Virus record (IMG/VR): IMGVR_UViG_3300044712_000942
Coordinates: 1 to 41,843 of that record
DNA length: 41,843 bases
Origin: a virus
Direction: 5' to 3' (one strand)
The notes beneath the pieces were generated by a model that worked only from the letters and a program-made list of their open reading frames with translations, made no database searches and was not told the DNA's origin. Numbering within the stretch: position 1 is the first letter of the stretch; each line of letters opens with the position of its first letter. A program made the translations under genes and the position numbers. This document shows positions 1 through 6,189 of this stretch, piece after piece.

Positions 1-54
1 TTCAAGAAGACGCTGCACCGCGTCGAGGCCGCGCCGAAGCGCGAGGCGGCCTGA
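1..54 (+). CDS. 3' end of conserved phage protein (see 41325-41765)
   Basis: This is the last 17 codons and the TGA stop of the gene that begins at 41325. Position 1 is the first base of a codon in that frame, so joining the window ends restores one uninterrupted 146-residue protein. One base separates its stop from the ATG of the next gene at 56, as expected of a compact early operon. Confidence 0.9.
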   Translation, partial: FKKTLHRVEAAPKREAA

Positions 55-132
55 GATGGGCTTCCGCAAGACGCACGACCTCGCTGTCCGCACCGGCACC
101 TACACGGGCAGCGACGGCAAGGAGAAGGGCCG
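1..132. repeat. Left copy of the assembly-circle overlap
   Basis: These 132 bases recur at 41712-41843 in the same orientation with one mismatch (G at 127, A at 41838). The reading frames run through the junction on both sides, so this is the overlap of a circular or circularly permuted assembly rather than a biological terminal repeat inside a gene. The mismatch is a synonymous Lys codon change (AAG/AAA) in the SSB-like gene. Confidence 0.93.
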
Positions 133-424
133 CTACGAGAACGTCGGGCACGTCCTGACGGGCGACGACGGCGGCAAGCTCTACTGCCTGAAGCGCACGT
201 TCAACCCGGCCGGTGTGGCAAACCCTGAGAACCGCGACACCGTGGTCCTGTCGGTGTTCGAGGTGCGCGAGCACGGCGACACGCAGCCGGCCCGGAGCTC
301 GCGCCCGGTCGAGTCCTACCCCGGCACGCCCGCCCCAGCCCCGCAGAGCGCGGGCGGCGGCGGTGGCGCCCCGTTCGACGACGACATCCCCTTCATGCCC
401 CACGAATACAGGAGCCTCGCGTGA
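56..424 (+). CDS. SSB-like protein with acidic DDDIPF tail
   Basis: The gene encodes 122 residues. The N-terminal half (about 1-55) is beta-rich and could be a small OB-type fold, but I cannot assign a family from it. Residues 80-107 form a Pro/Gly-rich linker, followed by an acidic-hydrophobic stretch FDDDIPF near the C-terminus. Bacterial and phage single-stranded DNA-binding proteins end in this kind of tail, which recruits partner proteins. Here 9 residues follow the motif, whereas true SSB ends on the Phe. The gene lies among recombination genes (RecE-like nuclease at 40034), which fits a ssDNA-binding role. The function is inferred from the tail and context. The start at 56 comes 1 base after the preceding stop. 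Confidence 0.6.
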   Translation: MGFRKTHDLAVRTGTYTGSDGKEKGRYENVGHVLTGDDGGKLYCLKRTFNPAGVANPENRDTVVLSVFEVREHGDTQPARSSRPVESYPGTPAPAPQSAGGGGGAPFDDDIPFMPHEYRSLA

Positions 425-1227
425 GCATTCACATCAACGCCACTGCCACGCTCGCGAAGACCTTCAGCGTCAAGCGCGAGAAGCAGGCCGACGACAGCGA
501 GAACGTCGTCGCTCACCTGAAGATCGCCGACGTGGCGATCGACCGGGACCAGATCGACGTGCTGTGCGGCCAGCCGGTGGGCTGGTCGACCGGCGCGCTG
601 TTCGACGAGCTCGGCGCGCCCCGGGCCCGGCTGTCGCTCTCCTTGGTGCCGCGCGCCCGGCTCACGCTGTCCGGCGTGATCGACGGAGGGAAGAAGCCGC
701 ACGACCCGCAGTTGAAGCTCAAGGAGGCCGACGTCGACGCGATCGTGATCGACCTCACCAACCTGGGCGCGCTGCTCTGCTGCCAGCTCAGTTGGACCGC
801 GGACGGCGACGAGGTGAACGACGTCGCCGACATGCTCGGGAAGGTCTGCAACATCAACGTCACGCTGCAGGACGGCGCCCAGGGCGACTTGCTGGCCCCG
901 CTCAAGCGCCTGGCGCAGCAGGACGGCATCGACTCGATCAAGCTGGTCGACGTCGCCGGCAAGACGGTCGCCGAGTTCCGCCCGAAGCGCGCCGGCATGC
1001 CCGTCTCGTCCGCGAGCGAGGCGATGAAGCTGCTCGATAATGGCTGGAAGCTCAAGGACGACGGTGGCGGGCTCGATGGCACGAACTTCGAGCTGATCAG
1101 CCCCGACGGCAAGACCAGTCGCGGCATCTGGATCAACGCCGCGCGCTCCTGCCTCAAGCGCGGCCTCCTGCAGTCCGGCGGCGACAACGTCGACGGGTTC
1201 ATCTACGTGTCGAAGAGGGCCGCCTGA
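421..1227 (+). CDS. Unknown recombination-module protein
   Basis: This 268-residue protein has no family I recognise. The GTG start at 421 overlaps the SSB-like stop by 4 bases. Residues 1-155 alternate short beta-like stretches and include a Cys-Cys pair in LGALLCCQLSW. Residues about 190-268 look like a separate alpha/beta domain with a basic end. The operon order is nuclease, HNH, OB-like protein, SSB-like protein, then this gene. In phage recombination modules an exonuclease is usually paired with a ssDNA-annealing protein (RecT, Erf or Red-beta type), and none of these is recognisable elsewhere. This product is therefore a candidate partner, by context only. Confidence 0.6.
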   Translation: MSIHINATATLAKTFSVKREKQADDSENVVAHLKIADVAIDRDQIDVLCGQPVGWSTGALFDELGAPRARLSLSLVPRARLTLSGVIDGGKKPHDPQLKLKEADVDAIVIDLTNLGALLCCQLSWTADGDEVNDVADMLGKVCNINVTLQDGAQGDLLAPLKRLAQQDGIDSIKLVDVAGKTVAEFRPKRAGMPVSSASEAMKLLDNGWKLKDDGGGLDGTNFELISPDGKTSRGIWINAARSCLKRGLLQSGGDNVDGFIYVSKRAA

Positions 1228-1571
1228 TGCGCGTCTGCGAGCTCTGCCAGAACGAGAAGAAGGACACCGAGTTCCGGCTGTTCGGACGCGGGCGCCGCAA
1301 GGTCTGCCTGGCCTGTGAGAACGGCGTGGCGACCGAGGCCGCGTCGATCGCCGACCAGCTGCCGGAGTCGGTGACGATCGGCGCCTCGCTCGAGCTGCCG
1401 GCCGGCTTCGGCTTTCGCGCGTCGATCGAGTCCGGCCGCTTTTGCATCGAGCAGGACTGCACCGCCGAGGATGGCCAGCTGCGCACCGACAACATCACGC
1501 TGATGCCGCACGAGGCGCGGCAGCTGATCGAGTGGATCGAGCAGCAGATCGGCCAGGCGGAGGCGGCGTGA
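1227..1571 (+). CDS. Small zinc-finger-like protein
   Basis: This 114-residue protein opens with a CxxC pair (CELC, residues 4-7) and a second pair (CLAC, about 28-31), a spacing typical of small zinc ribbons. The rest is beta-rich up to about residue 85 and ends in an amphipathic helix. The ATG overlaps the preceding TGA by one base, so translation is probably coupled. Function is unknown; nucleic-acid or protein binding is the usual role of such ribbons. Confidence 0.65.
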   Translation: MRVCELCQNEKKDTEFRLFGRGRRKVCLACENGVATEAASIADQLPESVTIGASLELPAGFGFRASIESGRFCIEQDCTAEDGQLRTDNITLMPHEARQLIEWIEQQIGQAEAA

Positions 1572-1816
1572 CGGAGCGCGAATACCTCACGGCCAGGGCT
1601 GCGGCCGAGCGGCTTGGAGTGCCGGAGTCCGTCGTTATCGACGACATTCAAGACGGCATGGATGGCGCCCTGCCCGCGCTCATCGGTGGGCGGTTTGGCG
1701 ATGCGTGGATCGTCTACGCATGGCAGATCGACGGCGAGCACATCGAGCGGCACCGGGAGCGGCTGTCGCGGCTGGCAACAGCGGATAGCGGAGGTGCTGG
1801 TAATGAAACGCGGTGA
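1568..1816 (+). CDS. Small protein with possible HTH
   Basis: The GTG at 1568 overlaps the preceding stop (GTGA) and gives 82 residues. The first 25 residues (EYLTARAAAERLGVPESVV) read like the helix-turn-helix of a MerR/AlpA-type excisionase. What follows departs from that family. Upstream start codons in the same frame lie wholly inside the preceding gene, so 1568 is preferred. As the operon ends in an integrase, an excisionase or small regulator is possible but unproven. Confidence 0.55.
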   Translation: MTEREYLTARAAAERLGVPESVVIDDIQDGMDGALPALIGGRFGDAWIVYAWQIDGEHIERHRERLSRLATADSGGAGNETR

Positions 1817-2108
1817 ATGGCCGACGTTGGATTTTGTGCTGACCAACGCGCCGGACGGCATAGCGATGCGAATAGACGCCATCACGGCCGAGTACGAACG
1901 GCGCGGGAAGTGCCTGGACGACACGACGCTTGAGTTGCGGGACGCGCGGGCGCGGCTGGCCGAGGCCGAGAGCCTTATCACATGCCTTATCGACAACCAC
2001 CCCGACGACCACGCTGCCGACGCGGTGCTCGTTTACGAGGTTTGGCTCAAAGATGCGATGAGTTTCATGGGTAGAACAGCGGACAGCGCATCAGGAGTTA
2101 AGCCATGA
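1803..2108 (+). CDS. Hypothetical helical protein
   Basis: This 101-residue product is mostly helical, with a coiled-coil-like stretch at about 38-60 rich in Glu, Arg and Ala. The ATG lies 14 bases inside the previous gene. No known domain is visible. The start at 1803 is favoured because the frame further upstream is fully overlapped by another gene. Base composition begins to fall here relative to the upstream genes. Confidence 0.55.
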   Translation: MKRGEWPTLDFVLTNAPDGIAMRIDAITAEYERRGKCLDDTTLELRDARARLAEAESLITCLIDNHPDDHAADAVLVYEVWLKDAMSFMGRTADSASGVKP

Positions 2109-2731
2109 ACACGTCATCCGACTGCCGAGAATTCTGTTGCTGCGGCACATACGAGGCAGTCGGCATTAAAACGCCCTGCCCGATTTGCCGTCTAGTGGAA
2201 AAGGAGGAAAAGTTAAACAAAGAATACGATGAATTGCTTATCAGTTACGGCAATGTAGTGCTTGCAAATGCACGATTGAAGGTTGAGCTAGGCGAAACAA
2301 ACGAAGCCTTAGCCGCATGCCAGTCGCAGGCTGGCGGGGAAATTTCGCGATTGAAGCAATACGAAGATGCGGTCAACCGAATTTCCGCAACCGGCTACAC
2401 CATCAGCGAAGCGGTCGAGTTGCTGGAAAGTCACGCTGAGGACGACGACCCATGCTCGGATTGCGGTATGCGGCCCACGTTCGATGGTATGTGGCATAAG
2501 CAAGGATGCCAGTACTTGGCGACATCCGCTCAGTCTGTCGTGACCACGACTCAGAGCGACAACGAGCGCGAAGTGGAACGCATGATTAAAGACCACACAA
2601 GCATCATTGCAAATAAGGGTAAGGCGTGCGTGTTTTGCGGGGCTATAGGTGGGGAGCATCATCTTTCCACTTGCAGGGCGGAAGGCGACAAATCCGATGG
2701 AGCTACTTCAACCGTGGACTCTGGCAAATGA
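2105..2731 (+). CDS. Cys-rich coiled-coil protein, AT-richer insert
   Basis: This 208-residue protein has three Cys groups: an N-terminal cluster (CREFCCCG, then CPIC, residues 7-29), a central CSDC followed by HKQGC, and a C-terminal CVFC followed by HH and C. They suggest zinc binding. Residues about 30-75 and 80-105 form a coiled coil. The sequence is much AT-richer than its surroundings, with many AAA, TTA and AAT codons that are rare elsewhere in the window. This suggests recent acquisition. The ATG overlaps the upstream stop by 4 bases, so the gene still sits cleanly in the operon. Related small phage proteins of this type are common but uncharacterised. Confidence 0.7.
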   Translation: MNTSSDCREFCCCGTYEAVGIKTPCPICRLVEKEEKLNKEYDELLISYGNVVLANARLKVELGETNEALAACQSQAGGEISRLKQYEDAVNRISATGYTISEAVELLESHAEDDDPCSDCGMRPTFDGMWHKQGCQYLATSAQSVVTTTQSDNEREVERMIKDHTSIIANKGKACVFCGAIGGEHHLSTCRAEGDKSDGATSTVDSGK

Positions 2732-2835
2732 GCCGGGCGTTCTGGCGTGGCTTTTGGGAGGGGTTGGCGATCTATCCGCTCGTCGTCCGATGGTGGCGGC
2801 GACGTACTGCTCCACAGGGAGCGGGTAATGAGTGA
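2728..2835 (+). CDS. Small basic Trp-rich peptide
   Basis: The ATG at 2728 overlaps the preceding TGA and encodes 35 residues rich in Trp and Arg, with one short hydrophobic stretch (GLAIYPLVV, about 12-20). It is followed, with overlap, by the ATG of the next gene. It may be a membrane-associated peptide. Support is limited to the tidy start/stop coupling on both sides. Confidence 0.4.
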   Translation: MSRAFWRGFWEGLAIYPLVVRWWRRRTAPQGAGNE

Positions 2836-3238
2836 CATCGTGGAGCGTCTGAACGCTGGCTTGCGCCTGCTGGACGGCAATCTGCACACGCTCCGCTCGT
2901 CCGGCGAAATGGCCGTGGGGCTTGGACTGCGCGACATCCTGACGGAGACGCGCGACGAGATTGACAGCCTGCGGCACCAAGTATCGGCGGCTTACGGCAT
3001 GGCGATCCGCAAGCAGGAAGAAATCGAACGCCTGCGCGGGCTGCTGCGTCGGGTCGTAAACGAGGTGCCGCTATGGGACGAGCAGATCGGCGCGGGCGAA
3101 CTCGGCAACATGATCGAGGCTGAACTCGCGGGAACTACTGATCAACCGTCAGCAGGCCCGCCGTACCCGGTCTGCTATCACGGCTACGTCGGCGGCTGCC
3201 CGCATTGCGCTGCCGATAAGCCCTCCGCGGGCGGCTGA
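2828..3238 (+). CDS. Coiled-coil protein with C-terminal CxxC
   Basis: This 136-residue protein has a helical, coiled-coil-prone region at about 40-85 and a C-terminal CYHGYVGGCPHC segment that could bind a metal. GC content returns toward the phage average. The ATG overlaps the previous stop region by 8 bases. Phages of Pseudomonadota often carry such helical early proteins of unknown function in variable blocks. Confidence 0.6.
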   Translation: MSDIVERLNAGLRLLDGNLHTLRSSGEMAVGLGLRDILTETRDEIDSLRHQVSAAYGMAIRKQEEIERLRGLLRRVVNEVPLWDEQIGAGELGNMIEAELAGTTDQPSAGPPYPVCYHGYVGGCPHCAADKPSAGG

Positions 3239-3243
3239 ATCAA

Positions 3244-3465
3244 ATGTTCCTTTCCGCCTCAGATCGCGAAACGCTCACCGGGTACAAGCGCGCCTCGGCC
3301 CAGGTGCGATGGTTGCGGCACAACGGCTGGAAGTTCACAGTGAACGCGCTCGGCGAGCCCGTCGTGGCCCTGGCCGAGTTCAATCGACGAATGGTCGGCG
3401 GCAAGATCGCCGCGCAGGAACCGAACTGGGACGCGCTCCATGGGACGCAGGCGAACGCGCGATAA
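3244..3465 (+). CDS. DUF4224-type protein upstream of integrase
   Basis: These 73 residues match the DUF4224 pattern: LTGYKR near the start, then a QVRWLRHNGWKF stretch, then GEPVVALAEF. The family is typically encoded immediately in front of phage tyrosine integrases, as here, where it overlaps the integrase start by 26 bases. The family has no established activity. A role in integration or excision, for example as a directionality factor, is inferred from this linkage. Confidence 0.8.
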   Translation: MFLSASDRETLTGYKRASAQVRWLRHNGWKFTVNALGEPVVALAEFNRRMVGGKIAAQEPNWDALHGTQANAR

Positions 3466-4444
3466 ACACCTGCCGCAGCGGGTTTACCTCGACCACGGCA
3501 CACACTGGTTCCGCCCCAAGGGCGCGAAGCCGGTCAACCTGGGCCGCGACTTCGGTGAGGCGCTCGCGAAGTACGCCGCGATCGTCGGCGCGAACTGGTC
3601 CGGCCGCACGCTCGGCGACGTGATCGACCGCTACCGCATCGAGGTGCTGCCGCAGAAGCGCAGCGAGAAGACGCGTGAGAACGAGGGCGCCGCGCTCACC
3701 AGGCTGAAGGCGTGGGGCGGGCACATGCACCCGGACGCGATCACGCAGCAGCAGCTCTACCAGTACATCGACCGCCGCACGAAGGTCGTCGACAAGAAGA
3801 CGGGCGCGACCGCGCCGGCGCCGGAGGCCGCGCGCCACGAGATCGTCTTGCTCGGCCACGTGTTCAAGAAGGCGATCCGCTGGGGTGTTGCGACACAGAA
3901 TCCGGTGCGCGGCATGGAGCGGCACGAGCGCAAGGGCCAGCGCCCGCCGGTGCCGTGGGCCGAGCTGCAGGCCGTGCGTGCGATCGTGGCCGAGCGGATG
4001 CGCCTGGCGATCGACCTGGCCGTGTGCATGGGCCCGCGCCGCGGCAACCTGCTGTCGCTCACGCGCGAGAACTGCACCGACGCCGGCATCGAGTTCCTGA
4101 ATACGAAGGGCCAGCGGCTGCAGCTGATCGAGTGGTCGGACGAGCTGCGCGCGATCGTCGCCGCGCTGAAGGCGCTGAAGCCGCAGGTCGGGCCCGGGCA
4201 GTACCTGCTGCGCACGCGCGAGGGCAAGCGCTACAGCGACGACGGGTTCTCAGCGAACTGGCAGCGGCTGATGGCGAAGCACGTCGCAGCGGGCGGCCAG
4301 CGCTTCACCTTCCACGACCTGCGCAGCGTCGCGGCGGACCAGGGCACGCTCGAGGAAGCGCGCGATCGGCTCGGTCACGCGAGCTCGGAGACGACGCGTC
4401 GGTTCTATCGGCGAGGGGTGCAAAGAGCGAAACCGCGGTCGTGA
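3440..4444 (+). CDS. int: Tyrosine integrase
   Basis: This 334-residue site-specific recombinase integrates and excises the phage. The N-terminal part (1-55) is a short basic arm-binding-like segment. Residues 58-160 match the core-binding SAM-like domain, and 170-334 are catalytic. Visible active-site residues are Arg200 (GPRRGNLLSL), Lys223 (NTKGQR), His292 and Arg295 (FHDLR), His313 (LGH) and the nucleophile Tyr323 (RRFYRR). All are present, so the enzyme should be active. The stop codon overlaps the first of the presumed arm-type sites and lies 46 bp from the tRNA-like attP core. As the last gene of the right early operon, it is probably expressed from the promoter before 38416. Confidence 0.95.
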   Translation: MGRRRTRDKHLPQRVYLDHGTHWFRPKGAKPVNLGRDFGEALAKYAAIVGANWSGRTLGDVIDRYRIEVLPQKRSEKTRENEGAALTRLKAWGGHMHPDAITQQQLYQYIDRRTKVVDKKTGATAPAPEAARHEIVLLGHVFKKAIRWGVATQNPVRGMERHERKGQRPPVPWAELQAVRAIVAERMRLAIDLAVCMGPRRGNLLSLTRENCTDAGIEFLNTKGQRLQLIEWSDELRAIVAALKALKPQVGPGQYLLRTREGKRYSDDGFSANWQRLMAKHVAAGGQRFTFHDLRSVAADQGTLEEARDRLGHASSETTRRFYRRGVQRAKPRS

Positions 4445-4660
4445 ATATTCAGGGGAGCCCCGAATATTCAGACCGGGAAAGCTGAAAAGTGGCGCGCCCG
4501 GAAGGATTCGAACCTCCGACCTTCTGGTTCGTAGCCCGGTGCTTTCTGGCGCCTAACGCCTTGTGGCGGCTGCACAATTCGACATGCGCGGCCTGAATAT
4601 TTCCGACCGGACTCGCCGCTTAACTGGTTGATTCGTTTGGTGCGGGGTGGCTGATATTCA
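4441..4660. other. attP: attP region with four ATATTC arm-type sites
   Basis: This gap between the converging integrase and spanin genes contains four related words around a tRNA-like core: GAATATTC at 4443 and 4462, GAATATTT at 4595, and GATATTC at 4653. Two lie on each side of the core. This is the layout expected of arm-type integrase or accessory-factor sites around a core. The left pair with the intervening AGGGGAGCCCC makes an imperfect inverted repeat that could also act as a weak transcription stop, but no T-run follows. The outer words overlap the stop codons of int and Rz. Confidence 0.7.
4490..4536 (-). other. attP core: 3' half of tRNA-Arg(ACG)
   Basis: Read on the - strand, these 47 bases match a tRNA from the anticodon loop (GCTACGAACC, anticodon ACG) through the T-arm (GGAGGTTCGAATCC) to the 3' CCA. 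No D-arm or 5' acceptor strand lies upstream, so it is not a functional tRNA gene. Phages that integrate at tRNA genes carry this kind of 3' segment so that the host tRNA stays intact after insertion. The exact left edge of identity needs the host attB. Confidence 0.85.
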
Positions 4661-5179
4661 GCGCCCGGCGGCCGCATCCTGGCACGCCACCAAGCGCCGA
4701 GCTAATTCGGCTTCGCGCTCGTCCCCGTCGTCGACGAGCTCGTAGAGCGGCCCTCCAATATCGCGTCCAGGCGCTCCCGCATTTTCAGCGGCGGCGGGGG
4801 CGGCTGCATCACGTCTGCCGGCGGCGCCGGGAGCTGCGGGCATTCGGCCGGCGGCCGGGTCGGTGTCGGGGCACAGCCGGACGACGCGAGCAGGGCGATC
4901 GCGAAGACGGTCACGCTCGGCGCGGATCGCCGCCAGGTCATTCTGCAGCCCACGGGACACCTCCTGAGATTTCGCATACGCCGCACGCTCGGCCTCTCTG
5001 GCGCGCGTCAGGGCCGACTGGTACTCCGCAGCCTGTTTCGCGCGCTCGCGTTGCCAGCGGGCCTCGGTTAGACCGGCGCCGGCTTTCCAGCCAGCTCCGA
5101 AGATGGCCGCCGCGACGATCGCCAGCGCGGCCACCTTGAGCAGCGCAGCGTAGGGGGCGAGCGGCCCGAGTGGGATCAC
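4658..5179 (-). CDS. Rz: Inner-membrane spanin (Rz-like)
   Basis: This 173-residue protein has one N-terminal membrane helix (about 10-30, LLKVAALAIVAAAIFGAGW) followed by a long Gln/Arg/Glu coiled coil (about 38-95) and a Pro/Ala-rich tail. This is the usual build of an i-spanin, which with an outer-membrane lipoprotein fuses the two membranes at the last step of lysis. It uses a GTG start overlapping the upstream stop. A lipoprotein reading frame sits inside it in another frame (4702-4941), which is diagnostic of Rz/Rz1 pairs. It is the last gene of the late unit, next to attP. Confidence 0.85.
   Translation of the reverse strand: MIPLGPLAPYAALLKVAALAIVAAAIFGAGWKAGAGLTEARWQRERAKQAAEYQSALTRAREAERAAYAKSQEVSRGLQNDLAAIRAERDRLRDRPARVVRLCPDTDPAAGRMPAAPGAAGRRDAAAPAAAENAGAPGRDIGGPLYELVDDGDEREAELARRLVACQDAAAGR
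4702..4941 (-). CDS. Rz1: Outer-membrane spanin lipoprotein (Rz1-like), nested
   Basis: The frame is wholly embedded in the Rz gene. Starting at the ATG at 4941 it encodes 79 residues: a basic start, a hydrophobic signal (VTVFAIALLAS), then the lipobox end SSGC with Cys23 as the lipidation site. The mature part is very Pro-rich (PAPPADVMQPPPPP), as in Rz1 proteins. A longer frame begins at 4986, but the inner ATG places the signal peptide correctly. The lipobox has Ser at -3 rather than Leu, slightly weak. With Rz it would form the membrane-fusing spanin complex. Confidence 0.8.
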   Translation of the reverse strand: MTWRRSAPSVTVFAIALLASSGCAPTPTRPPAECPQLPAPPADVMQPPPPPLKMRERLDAILEGRSTSSSTTGTSAKPN

Positions 5180-5352
5180 GCGCCGGCCCCGATCAGGTGC
5201 AGGGCCCGGCCGATGGAGGTCGCGGCGCTGACCAGCTCGTGCTGCACCGCCTCGCGCTCCGGGGTGACGTCGTGCTGCAGGCGCTGCTCGGCATCGGCCA
5301 GCGCGCGGGCGGCTTCCTTGAGCAGCTCGGCGAGGCGCTGACGGTCGGTCAC
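5176..5352 (-). CDS. Small helical lysis-cassette protein
   Basis: The GTG at 5352 overlaps the holin stop (GTGA) and encodes 58 residues, largely one amphipathic helix with no membrane segment. The gene ends with a 4-base overlap into the Rz start. It belongs to the lysis operon by position; function is unknown. The longer upstream frame is ignored because it lies wholly within the holin gene. Confidence 0.55.
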   Translation of the reverse strand: MTDRQRLAELLKEAARALADAEQRLQHDVTPEREAVQHELVSAATSIGRALHLIGAGA

Positions 5353-5534
5353 GGTTCCAGCCAGATCGCGATGATGCCGGCGAGCATCAAGCCGCCCGAG
5401 ACGATCATCTCGGCGTGGGCCGGCTGCAAGGCGGATCCGAGGCCGGTCAACACGACCACGAGCCCGCGCCACGAGCTTGGCTGGTTGAACATGGCGACGA
5501 GCCGCGCCAGCTTTTTGCGCAGTGCCTCGGTCAT
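5349..5534 (-). CDS. Putative holin, two membrane segments
   Basis: This 61-residue protein has a charged N-terminus (about 1-18), two hydrophobic helices (about 21-38 and 42-59) and a very short C-terminus, the size and layout of class II holins. The ATG at 5534 overlaps the endolysin stop (TGATG-type coupling). It lies between endolysin and spanins, the standard lysis order. It would permeabilise the inner membrane to release endolysin, which lacks a signal peptide. Confidence 0.75.
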   Translation of the reverse strand: MTEALRKKLARLVAMFNQPSSWRGLVVVLTGLGSALQPAHAEMIVSGGLMLAGIIAIWLEP

Positions 5535-5890
5535 TTCACACCCTCGTGCTCGAAGGAATAGTGGTTGCCGTCGTTGAACCGGCCGCCCCAGCGCGCGTCG
5601 GGGTCCTGCTTCTCCCACCACTCCCCGAGCGGGCGGTGCCGCTCGGTCGTGCTGATGAAGTCGACGTCACCGTCGCCGTCGGTGTCGGCGAACAGGTTGA
5701 GGTCGATCGCCAGGCGGACTTTGTGAGCCGAGCGCGGGTGGCTGTATGACTTGCGCACGCCGAGCTCGCCGTGGACCTTCGGGTCGCGGTAGGCGTCGCC
5801 GAGGGTCACCTCGAACCCGAGCTCGTGCGCCTTGTCGATCAGGCGCGGCACGAGCCGGGCGAACCGGGACTGCTTCGCGCGAAGGCTCAT
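5531..5890 (-). CDS. Endolysin, M15-type peptidase
   Basis: This 119-residue enzyme belongs to the M15 D-Ala-D-Ala carboxypeptidase / L-Ala-D-Glu endopeptidase group, which cut the peptide stems of peptidoglycan. Zinc ligands are visible: His56 and Asp63 in SAHKVRLAID, and His110 in DGNHYSFE. Arg35 in GDAYRD also matches the family. Between the ligands, residues 69-77 read DTDGDGDVD, an EF-hand-like calcium loop of the sort found in the phage T5 endolysin, which needs calcium. There is no signal peptide, so release depends on a holin. It is coupled by short overlaps to the genes on both sides. Confidence 0.9.
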   Translation of the reverse strand: MSLRAKQSRFARLVPRLIDKAHELGFEVTLGDAYRDPKVHGELGVRKSYSHPRSAHKVRLAIDLNLFADTDGDGDVDFISTTERHRPLGEWWEKQDPDARWGGRFNDGNHYSFEHEGVK

Positions 5891-6189
5891 TTACCCTCCG
5901 CGATGCGGTTCACCTTGTCCTCGATCCGGTCGAGCTGCTCGCGGACGTCACGCTTCCACGCGTCCATGTCGTCGGCACGGCGCTCGAGCACCATCAGCCG
6001 GGCGGATGCGTCGGCGCGCAGGTCGGTGGCCTCCATCGCGTCGACGCGCCGCGAGAGATGCTCGAGCCGCTCGGTGATCTGCCCCGACCCGTAGATCAGC
6101 GCGAAGACCAGCGCGCCGTCGACCAGGAGCGACCCGGCCGGCACGCGGAACTTCGACAGATCGAATCCGCCCTGCTCGTTCCGTATCAC
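5887..6189 (-). CDS. Membrane protein with coiled coil
   Basis: The GTG at 6189 overlaps the tail-fibre stop (GTGA). It encodes 100 residues with one membrane segment (about 19-35, SLLVDGALVFALIYG) and a coiled coil to the C-terminus (about 40-98). Such proteins are frequent between tail fibre and endolysin genes in phages and are sometimes proposed as second holins or antiholins. That role is inferred from position only. Confidence 0.65.
   Translation of the reverse strand: MIRNEQGGFDLSKFRVPAGSLLVDGALVFALIYGSGQITERLEHLSRRVDAMEATDLRADASARLMVLERRADDMDAWKRDVREQLDRIEDKVNRIAEGK

Noticed and set aside
4490-4553. A tRNA gene on the - strand
   Set aside because: Only the anticodon loop, T-arm and 3' acceptor end are present; there is no D-arm or matching 5' acceptor, so it is an attP copy of a host tRNA end.
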